10,186 nt of DNA, from assembly GCA_945877885.1 (NCBI GenBank), contig CAMCSI010000034.1, forward strand, positions 1 to 10,186. Reading direction: 5' to 3'. Positions 1-5,095 of this stretch are shown in pieces. Position 1 is the first letter of the stretch; each line of letters starts with the position of its first letter. This stretch comes from Chlamydia trachomatis. Its GTDB lineage: Bacteria > Chlamydiota > Chlamydiia > Chlamydiales > 2-12-FULL-49-11. The notes under the pieces were generated by a model, which saw only the letters and a program-made list of their open reading frames with translations, was not told the DNA's origin and ran no database searches. The position numbers and the translations under genes were made by a program.

Positions 1-226
1 CACATTCCACTATCACATCACAATCAAGCACATCGGTAATATTTCGTGTCACTGTAAGCCGATTGTTAAACACAGCTTTTTCATATTTAGGATGTTTATG
101 ATTTTTTTCTAAACCCCTAAGCACATCCTCTTCAATAGACCATAATAGAACTCTATGATCGTTATTTATCAGTAATTTAATTAAAGCCATACCCCAAATA
201 CCACTTCCTAAAAATCCAACTTTCAT
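1..226 (-). CDS. gpsA: NAD(P)H-dependent glycerol-3-phosphate dehydrogenase, N-terminal fragment
   Basis: This is the first 75 codons of a gene that runs off the left edge. The protein opens MKVGFLGSGIWGMAL, a Rossmann dinucleotide-binding start with GxGxWG (G7, G9, W11, G12), followed by a beta strand ending in VLLW and a later ITDVLDCDVIVEC stretch. This is the usual layout of GpsA, which reduces dihydroxyacetone phosphate to sn-glycerol 3-phosphate for phospholipid synthesis in the cytosol. The ATG (226-224) overlaps the TGA of the upstream fusion gene as ATGA. A GAGGAG Shine-Dalgarno sequence at 240-235, 8 bases upstream, lies inside the end of that gene, so the two are probably co-transcribed and translationally coupled. 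The pairing with a UDP-sugar pyrophosphorylase matches the chlamydial CT714/CT715 neighbourhood as I recall it. The substrate-binding C-terminal domain is outside the window. Confidence 0.85.
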   Translation of the reverse strand, partial: MKVGFLGSGIWGMALIKLLINNDHRVLLWSIEEDVLRGLEKNHKHPKYEKAVFNNRLTVTRNITDVLDCDVIVEC

Positions 227-1938
227 TTCACTTTCTCCTCAATATTCTCTCTTTTACAATACGCAATTACATCTGCTTTTTCTTTAATAGGAAAGAAGCA
301 ATCCTTTCTCTTTTTACAAATCACCTGAAAATCCTTTGCGAACAAAAAACCATCAATGAGTAATCGTTCAAAAAAAACCTCATTATTTTTTTCAATACGA
401 TAAAATGGTAAATTTTTTGTGCAAACTTTTTCAAAAAATTCAGGCATGGCAGCAAAACTTCCACTATAACCTAGCCCTTCTAACCCATCTTTTCCTAAAG
501 TAAAATACTCCCTAACGGCTAAAAAATCCCCACTTTTACATAAAACGCCAAGCTTTGACTCCTGTTTATCTCTTTCTACCCCAATAACAGTAAGTTGTTT
601 ATCACTTGCAAGCAGTTCTGGATCTAATGGATCTGCCAAAGGATTATCTACAGCAATCACTGAAATAAGATCTAATTTTCTCCACTGCTTCCAATGTTCT
701 GAATGGACTAAAGCATCAAATAAAGAGCCATTTCCCTCAGGACTTACACTATCACCTGATTCAGTTGGGTAGGCTTTGGCATAAAAAAGATTTATCTCCT
801 TACCCGAGCAGTAATCCTTTGTCTCCGAATAAGTTAAAGGTGAAGTTAACATCCCTAATTTTTCAGCACTTTTTGATTTTTCAAGTAAAATATCATATAA
901 ACAACGCTCTCCAAGAGTAAGTAACCCTTTTGCTTTATCCAAACCAAGTCGTCTGCCCATCCCTCCAGCTAAAATAATTACCCCCACACGCTTTTTGGCA
1001 TAAACAGGACTTGCTTTTGTAAGCTCTTCCTCTTTAATAGGTTTATAATCATTAAAACTCCCCTGATTAGATGTATCTTTCAAAGATTGTAATAATGCAT
1101 CTTTAATAAGATGGAAGAAATCTTCTGGAAGAAGAGTACTATTTTCAATCATCCTTTTAATATTCACAGATGGGGTATCTACTGCTGATGCTAAGGCTAT
1201 AATATCTTCATTATCAGAAACATATACATCTAAGTTATGAATTAAATCGATCATATCAGTTAATGACCTTTCCGCTGTTTTATCAAAAATAGAATCTACC
1301 CTTCCTTGAACAATACTATCGATATCAAAAGAATCAGAAACAAACCCTAAAATAGAAATTTTTACATGAGGAATAAGATCTAGGATATAATTAGATAACT
1401 CTAAATACCATTTTCTTTTAAGGGTCTCCTCTTGTAAAGAGCAGCATAATCCAATGGTTAAAAAACATTGCTTATTAGATTTGGCAACGATTTTAGGTGG
1501 ATGTGTATCTAAAGAAAGTCCAAGTGGCAAAAGAAGATGTTCATTTGAGCCTCTAGGGACTGCATCCGTTAGCATAAAAGAGCCAAAAGTCCTTGTAAAA
1601 CCTATGATCCTTTTAACCATCCCTTGGTAAAACATATAGGCGGATGAAAATGAATAGGTGCATAAAATGCCCAAATCAAACTCTTTTTTTTGAATAAATG
1701 TAATGACATCTTCCCCATCTTTCAGTGTAGGAGCAAACCGTGGGTGTTTATTAAAAGGAACGATAAAAACGTTTTCAAAATTTCTTACAATCCCTTCCAT
1801 ATTTTCCTGAACAAGGATATAGATAGAGGCTCGAGGAAACCCTGCTCTTAAGGAGGTAAGAATGGGCAATGCATCGATCATACATTTAATGCCCCCCGGC
1901 ATTCTCACCAGAATTTTTCTATATTTGTCAGAAGTCAT
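223..1938 (-). CDS. Fusion protein: GT9/heptosyltransferase-like domain plus AGX1-type UDP-sugar pyrophosphorylase domain
   Basis: The protein has 571 residues in two parts. Residues 7 to about 285 resemble the two-lobed GT-B fold of ADP-heptose:LPS heptosyltransferases (GT9): a KILVRMPGG start, ALPILTSLRAGFP, and a late ALASAVDTPSV segment. Residues about 317-565 resemble eukaryote-type UDP-N-acetylglucosamine pyrophosphorylase: VIILAGGMGRRLG (320-332) with K335/K337, SPEGNGSLFDAL (399-410), the VDNPLADPLDP metal/sugar region (430-440), and GVLC...REY (464-478). The inferred role is making a UDP-sugar (probably UDP-GlcNAc) from UTP for envelope glycans. In the GT9 half, the catalytic Asp after the first strand aligns with C19, and the His of the DxGxxH-type motif aligns with A247 or so; that half may be a binding or regulatory module rather than an enzyme. 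The pyrophosphorylase half is short compared with free-standing AGX1 proteins (roughly 450 or more residues). The start is chosen because the first strand follows it closely; I see no clear ribosome-binding site. gpsA follows with an ATGA overlap. Confidence 0.75.
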   Translation of the reverse strand: MTSDKYRKILVRMPGGIKCMIDALPILTSLRAGFPRASIYILVQENMEGIVRNFENVFIVPFNKHPRFAPTLKDGEDVITFIQKKEFDLGILCTYSFSSAYMFYQGMVKRIIGFTRTFGSFMLTDAVPRGSNEHLLLPLGLSLDTHPPKIVAKSNKQCFLTIGLCCSLQEETLKRKWYLELSNYILDLIPHVKISILGFVSDSFDIDSIVQGRVDSIFDKTAERSLTDMIDLIHNLDVYVSDNEDIIALASAVDTPSVNIKRMIENSTLLPEDFFHLIKDALLQSLKDTSNQGSFNDYKPIKEEELTKASPVYAKKRVGVIILAGGMGRRLGLDKAKGLLTLGERCLYDILLEKSKSAEKLGMLTSPLTYSETKDYCSGKEINLFYAKAYPTESGDSVSPEGNGSLFDALVHSEHWKQWRKLDLISVIAVDNPLADPLDPELLASDKQLTVIGVERDKQESKLGVLCKSGDFLAVREYFTLGKDGLEGLGYSGSFAAMPEFFEKVCTKNLPFYRIEKNNEVFFERLLIDGFLFAKDFQVICKKRKDCFFPIKEKADVIAYCKRENIEEKVK

Positions 1939-2007
1939 TGACCAAAGTATGGATTACTTCTCATTTTTTTTATATAATAAAATTTAAGATTCTAATAAAT
2001 TAGGTGA
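1939..2007. promoter_or_regulatory. Divergent intergenic region with a likely ruvC -10 box
   Basis: This 69-base A+T-rich gap separates the leftward fusion gene from rightward ruvC, so it must hold starts for both transcripts. A perfect TATAAT lies at 1973-1978 on the plus strand, about 30 bases before the ruvC ATG, but no good -35 box sits 16-18 bases upstream of it. For the minus strand the best candidate is a CATACT-like -10 at 1951-1946, which is weak. The ruvC ATG at 2008 is preceded by AGGTGA (2002-2007), an unusually close Shine-Dalgarno match. There is no terminator-like hairpin. Confidence 0.4.
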
Positions 2008-2493
2008 ATGAAAATATTAGGTATAGATCCAGGTACTGCAAACACAGGCTGGGGAGTAATTGAGATGAAAAATAATTCCTATCACTTTGTCGGCTGCGGT
2101 GTAATAAGACCAAGCGTTGATGTTTTATCAAAAAAATATGGCTATATTTATGATGAACTCTGCACTCTTATCCAAACATATGATCCTTCTCATATTTCCA
2201 TTGAGTCGCAATTTGTCTACAAAAACCCACAATCGGCCCTAAAGCTTGGCATGGCAAAAGGGATGGCCATTCTTGCCGGTGTAAAAAATGGGTTATCCAT
2301 CTTTGAATACACCCCATTGAAAGCAAAACAAGCAGTAACAGGTCATGGAAATGCATCGAAAGAGGCGGTAGAAAAAATGATCCGCATTTTATTAGCGATT
2401 TCAGATAAAATTCCAGCTGATGCGGCCGATGCCCTATCTTTGGCAATTTGCCATGCCCATTATGCAAATTCACCCTTTGCAAAAAAACTATAG
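2008..2493 (+). CDS. ruvC: Crossover junction endodeoxyribonuclease RuvC
   Basis: RuvC is the dimeric Holliday-junction resolvase that cuts recombination intermediates together with RuvAB. The 161-residue protein begins MKILGIDPGTANTGWG, the RNase H-like first strand. All four acidic catalytic residues fall at the same numbers as in E. coli RuvC: D7 (GIDPG), E66 (SIESQF), D138 and D141 (ADAADAL). The PLKAKQAVTGHGNASKEAV segment (103-121) matches the conserved DNA-contact region. It is slightly shorter than the E. coli protein (173 residues), at the C-terminus. ruvA follows 11 bases after its stop, with its ribosome-binding site starting in the ruvC TAG codon, so the pair forms a translationally close operon. 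ruvB is not in the window, which is common outside the enterobacteria. Confidence 0.95.
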   Translation: MKILGIDPGTANTGWGVIEMKNNSYHFVGCGVIRPSVDVLSKKYGYIYDELCTLIQTYDPSHISIESQFVYKNPQSALKLGMAKGMAILAGVKNGLSIFEYTPLKAKQAVTGHGNASKEAVEKMIRILLAISDKIPADAADALSLAICHAHYANSPFAKKL

Positions 2494-2504
2494 GAGCTAA
2501 TTTT

Positions 2505-3080
2505 ATGTATGCATTTATTAAAGGACTACTGGTCACCTCTGAACCTGATCACACCATTTTAGAGGTAGGAGGCATCGGTTATTTAATCTATACCCCCCTT
2601 TCCCTCTACTACCAAAGTTATAAGAAAAGCTCAATTATTTTTTTGCATACAACCTTTATAGTAAGAGAAGATAGCATGAAATTATTTGGCTTTGAGCATC
2701 TTAAAGATAAGGTTATGTTTGAACAATTAATTAAAATCAGTGGCCTAGGGCCAAAAACTGCGATGGCTATCATCTCTCACAGTGATACAATTAACCTTTC
2801 AGAAATCATCGGAAAAAAAGATGTGGCTACACTTATAAAAATTCCAGGTATTGGGAAAAAAACTGCTGAGCGTATGATCATCGAACTTTCAGATAAGATG
2901 GATAAGATGCCTACCACCGCGTTAACTTCCCCTTTGATCAAAGATGCCATTGCCGCCTTAGTAAGCCTTGGATACAAAGATCAAGAGGCGGCCAAATGTG
3001 TCAATAAAGCTTTTGAACAAGCCCCCTCTGAAGTGGCGCTATCTGATTTAATCTCTATTGCATTGAGCTCTAGAAAATAA
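2505..3080 (+). CDS. ruvA: Holliday junction branch migration protein RuvA
   Basis: RuvA forms tetramers on four-way junctions and loads the RuvB motor. From the ATG at 2505 the protein has 191 residues: an N-terminal OB-fold (MYAFIKGLLV...GGIGYLIYTP), two helix-hairpin-helix motifs (ISGLGPKTA at 78-86 and IPGIGKKTAERM at 113-124), and a C-terminal RuvB-binding domain from about residue 143. The reading frame is open further upstream to 2448. The start at 2505 is preferred because MYAFIKG is the family's standard beginning and a GGAG Shine-Dalgarno sequence (2493-2496) sits 8 bases before it. The last 31 codons plus the stop are duplicated at 4963-5058, beyond the inserted abiE cassette, so the intact gene ends inside a direct repeat. 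Its original downstream neighbour was almost certainly mnmE. Confidence 0.95.
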   Translation: MYAFIKGLLVTSEPDHTILEVGGIGYLIYTPLSLYYQSYKKSSIIFLHTTFIVREDSMKLFGFEHLKDKVMFEQLIKISGLGPKTAMAIISHSDTINLSEIIGKKDVATLIKIPGIGKKTAERMIIELSDKMDKMPTTALTSPLIKDAIAALVSLGYKDQEAAKCVNKAFEQAPSEVALSDLISIALSSRK

Positions 3081-3118
3081 AGCAATTTTTTGGTATCCTA
3101 TCTGGTATGAATGATGTC
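2985..3118 (+). repeat. Direct repeat, left copy (ruvA 3' end, spacer, mnmE start)
   Basis: This copy holds the last 31 ruvA codons and stop (2985-3080), a 26-base spacer, and the bases ATGAATGATGTC (3107-3118), which are identical to the first four codons of mnmE. The match to 4963-5095 then stops abruptly and unrelated IS256-like sequence begins. The ruvA part differs from the right copy at 3 of 96 positions (3020, 3023, 3026). The spacer is noticeably more divergent: about 5 differences and a 1-base gap. A 59-codon open frame starting at this vestigial ATG runs to 3286, but it is a chimera made by the junction and is not considered a gene. Confidence 0.93.
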
Positions 3119-3247
3119 CTAGACACATCAGGAAATGCAACCTTGATAGCTTCAGGAAGCCCTTGGTATTGCAGTACTACTTCCATTACCTTATCTCTAA
3201 TAGACTTATTGAACATGGGATTGAATATCTCTTGTGATCATCCCTCT
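3119..3247 (-). pseudogene. IS256/Mutator-family transposase relic, internally deleted and frameshifted
   Basis: Reading the minus strand, one frame (3247-3209) gives RGMITRDIQSHVQ and then a stop. This closely resembles the 'GMSTRDIQ-HL' signature near the N-terminal region of IS256-family transposases. A second frame (3216 downward) gives IRDKVMEVVLQYQ, like the 'ITDKV-E-V--WQ' segment that follows it in those proteins. It is joined directly to GLPEAIKVAFPDV, like 'GLKGFPEAI-AVFP' from the catalytic core. The pieces are in the right order with the intervening catalytic part missing, so this is a decayed scrap, not a functional element. No terminal inverted repeats were recognised. It abuts the left direct repeat exactly at 3118/3119, which marks the left boundary of the foreign cassette. 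Confidence 0.62.
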
Positions 3248-3308
3248 GGGGAATTATTTAAAAAAAATTTTTATAGGTCCTATTAAGTGCTTATAATAGA
3301 GTAGGTTA

Positions 3309-3359
3309 TATTCTACAAAACACACCCATTTGACTTAAATGGGTGTGTTTTGTAGAATA
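3309..3359. repeat. Perfect 23-bp inverted repeat, probable AbiEi operator
   Basis: The arms 3309-3331 and 3337-3359 are perfect reverse complements of each other around a 5-base loop (GACTT). The right arm ends 5 bases before the abiEi ATG. There is no T-run after either side, so a rho-independent terminator is unlikely. AbiEi antitoxins are known to bind inverted repeats in their own promoter and repress the operon (shown for Streptococcus agalactiae AbiEi). The position, overlapping the promoter boxes, fits that role. Binding here is inferred. Confidence 0.8.
3330..3358 (+). promoter_or_regulatory. Promoter of the abiEi-abiEii operon embedded in the palindrome
   Basis: TTGACT (3330-3335) and TAGAAT (3353-3358) each match the sigma-70-type consensus at five of six positions and are separated by exactly 17 bases. 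The -35 box spans the palindrome loop and the -10 box lies at the outer end of the right arm, so a protein bound to the arms would block polymerase. The predicted transcription start, about 7 bases after the -10, falls at or within a base or two of the ATG at 3365, implying a leaderless message. A second TATAAT at 3292-3297 could drive a leadered transcript, but its -35 region is poor. Confidence 0.6.
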
Positions 3360-3364
3360 AGGCT

Positions 3365-3958
3365 ATGAGAAAACTGAAGTATGTAAAGCAGTTAGAGCCA
3401 TTCTATAAGACCCCCTTTTTTACTATTGAAGAAGCAGTTAAACAGGGCGTTCCTAGACATGCTTTAGCCTATTTAGTAAAAAGAGGGGATCTCAAAAGGA
3501 TTTACCCTGGGGCATATCGTTTCATTGAGTACGAGCCAGAGGTTGAATTCCAGTGGGAGAATTTAGGTCTGGTCGCCTCCAGTATTCCCGAAAGCGTGAT
3601 CTGTTTGATCTCTGCTCTCGTCTTTTATGGGCTAACCGATCAGGTGATGAGGGAGATTTGGCTTGCAATACCGCATAAGTCTTACCCCCCTAAACGTCCT
3701 AATACTAGAATCGTCAGGATGCGAAATATTGATCTTGGAAAGACTAGTATTGCTCTAGGGGAATACCGTGTGCAGATTTTTGATAGGGAACGCTGTATAA
3801 TCGATGCATTTCGGTATCTCAGCAAAGAGATCGCCATCAAAGCAATTCAAAGGTATTTCCAAAGTAAAGATACCAAGCCAGACCCAAAAAAATTGGGTGC
3901 CTATGCAAAAAAATTACGAGTGAACATAACCCCTTATATTTTATCCTATACGACATGA
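3365..3958 (+). CDS. abiEi: AbiEi-type antitoxin and operon repressor (type IV toxin-antitoxin system)
   Basis: The protein has 197 residues. An N-terminal winged-helix DNA-binding domain is seen in FTIEEAVKQGVPRHALAYL followed by VKRGDLKRIYPGAYRF (about 19-53); the 'L---G-L-RI--G-Y' pattern is typical of the AbiEi_4 domain. The remainder (about 70-190) matches the AbiEi C-terminal antitoxin region: SALVFYGLTDQ, IWLAIPH, and DRERCIIDAFRY, which corresponds to the family's '-ERT-vD-' element. In characterised systems AbiEi both represses the operon and neutralises the AbiEii nucleotidyltransferase without a stable protein complex. The ATG lies 5 bases beyond the operator palindrome and no proper ribosome-binding site is visible, consistent with leaderless translation. 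Its stop overlaps the toxin start as ATGA, giving coupled translation. Sampled lines of this cassette look richer in G+C than neighbouring genes, suggesting transfer. Confidence 0.85.
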   Translation: MRKLKYVKQLEPFYKTPFFTIEEAVKQGVPRHALAYLVKRGDLKRIYPGAYRFIEYEPEVEFQWENLGLVASSIPESVICLISALVFYGLTDQVMREIWLAIPHKSYPPKRPNTRIVRMRNIDLGKTSIALGEYRVQIFDRERCIIDAFRYLSKEIAIKAIQRYFQSKDTKPDPKKLGAYAKKLRVNITPYILSYTT

Positions 3959-4815
3959 TATCAGACGCAGAAAAATCATTTAAAGCCAAACTTCGCGCCA
4001 TTGCAGGGGAAAAAAACCGTGATCCTGCAGATCTTTGGCAAAGTCTAACATTAGAACGCTTTTTGGTCCGATTGGCAAAATCAAAATACGCAAAGCACTT
4101 TGTCTTGAAAGGTGGCATCCTCCTCTCAAAATACATTGAAATTGGTAGAGAAACGACCGATTTGGACTTTCTAGCCCAAAAAATCAGCAATGAAGTGGGC
4201 AGGCTGAAGATCATTTTTGAGAAAATTGCCTCCATCAATCTCCAAGATGGATTTTCTTTTCGTGAGATCAAAGTGAATGAATTGGCTCATCCACATATGG
4301 GCTATCCTGGCGTGGAGATATCCATGATGGCTTATTTCGGTAAAACAAGATTTAAAGTGGCCATCGATATTGGATTTGGAGACATCGTCGATCCAGTCAA
4401 ATATGCAATTGCCCTGACGAGCTCTTCCAAGGGAGATCTTTTCGAGCACAGCGTCAGTCTTTTTTGCTATCCAAAAGAATTCATTTTGGCAGAGAAGTTA
4501 GAGACAATTAGTTATCGAGGTTCATTTAATAGCCGCATGAAAGACTTTCACGATCTTTATTCTATGATCACCTCACTTGACTTTTCTTCTTTTCATGATC
4601 TAGAGGTGATCATCCGCCTGGTATTTGAGCATCGTGAAACCAAGCTTGCATTACCTATCCTCTTTACGAAGGATGAAATGCTTCGAATGCAAAATTTTTG
4701 GAACCAATATCTCAGAAGCCTACGTCCAGAGCATGTATCTTCTCTTCCTGGGAATCTTGCCGATCTCATTGCTAAACTCAACCAGTGGCTTCGATCCAAT
4801 ACTAGGTTAATTTGA
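3955..4815 (+). CDS. abiEii: AbiEii-type toxin, DUF1814 nucleotidyltransferase
   Basis: The protein has 286 residues with the family's motifs in order: FVLKGGILLSKY (49-60, the GG of the nucleotidyltransferase motif), RETTDLDFL (65-73, metal-binding D69 and D71), VAIDIGFGD (135-143, third acidic residue D138), AEKLETISYRG (179-189, K181) and RMKDFHDLY (194-202). This is the MenT/AbiEii fold (PF08843). Members transfer nucleotides from NTPs, and some modify tRNA acceptor ends to stop growth; the substrate here is unknown. All key residues are present, so it looks functional. It is coupled by ATGA to abiEi. Its own TGA (4813-4815) overlaps the ATG of a third, now broken, gene (GNAT-like). A role in phage defence or in stabilising the inserted DNA is inferred from the family. 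Confidence 0.85.
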   Translation: MISDAEKSFKAKLRAIAGEKNRDPADLWQSLTLERFLVRLAKSKYAKHFVLKGGILLSKYIEIGRETTDLDFLAQKISNEVGRLKIIFEKIASINLQDGFSFREIKVNELAHPHMGYPGVEISMMAYFGKTRFKVAIDIGFGDIVDPVKYAIALTSSSKGDLFEHSVSLFCYPKEFILAEKLETISYRGSFNSRMKDFHDLYSMITSLDFSSFHDLEVIIRLVFEHRETKLALPILFTKDEMLRMQNFWNQYLRSLRPEHVSSLPGNLADLIAKLNQWLRSNTRLI

Positions 4816-4962
4816 TGGATATCCCCTGGACAATTCGTAGTGCAACAAATCAAGATATTAAGACAGTTTTGATTTCCAAGCAAAAGACTTCTACTTGAAG
4901 CACGGTTATGCGATTTTTAGGGTGCTGGAAAACGCGCCTAAAAGACACGGCCGCATTCTTTT
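4815..4962 (+). pseudogene. GNAT-family acetyltransferase remnant with internal deletion
   Basis: The ATG at 4815-4817 overlaps the abiEii TGA. It reads MDIPWTIRSATNQDIKTV, a typical GNAT N-terminus ('W-IR-AT--D---V'), but stops after 27 codons at 4898. From 4871, shifted by one frame, comes DFQAKDFYLKHGYAIF (ending at 4918) and then VLENAPKRHGRILL, which is the standard GNAT C-terminal element ('FQA--FYkK-GYe-fg-Le--P-gH-r-fl-K'). The acetyl-CoA-binding middle (roughly 90-100 residues) is gone and the two ends are out of frame. The C-terminal frame runs on into the right direct repeat and stops at 5029. The gene was probably the third cistron of the abiE operon before decay. Confidence 0.65.
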
Positions 4963-5095
4963 GAGGCGGCCAAATGTGTCAATAAAGCTTTTGAACATGC
5001 TCCATCTGAAGTGGCGCTATCTGATTTAATCTCTATTGCATTGAGCTCTAGAAAATAAAGCAATTTTCTGGTATCTTTGTAGCATGAATGATGTC
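4963..5095 (+). repeat. Direct repeat, right copy (ruvA 3' end fragment, spacer, mnmE start)
   Basis: This is the partner of 2985-3118, offset by 1,978 bases. Bases 4963-5058 would encode the last 31 RuvA residues and stop, with one change (Q to H) and two silent changes relative to intact ruvA; all three differences are at third codon positions. Then come a 25-base spacer and the true mnmE start (5084-5095). The ruvA piece has no start or upstream part and is not a functional gene. It begins immediately after the GNAT remnant, at 4962/4963, which defines the right boundary of the foreign cassette. Confidence 0.93.

Noticed and set aside
2448..2504. Upstream extension of the ruvA reading frame
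   Set aside because: RuvA proteins begin at the MYAFIKG strand; the GGAG site 8 bases before 2505 fits that start, and the extension lies inside ruvC in another frame.
3107..3286. 59-codon plus-strand open frame starting at the copied mnmE ATG
   Set aside because: Only its first four codons match mnmE; the rest is antisense to the IS256-like relic. It is a junction artefact, not a gene.
3309..3359. Rho-independent terminator
   Set aside because: The hairpin is perfect, but neither strand has a following T-run, and it sits directly before a start codon and over promoter boxes; operator is the better reading.
3837..4271. 144-codon minus-strand open frame across abiEi/abiEii
   Set aside because: It is a shadow of two well-supported plus-strand genes, and its translation shows no family features.
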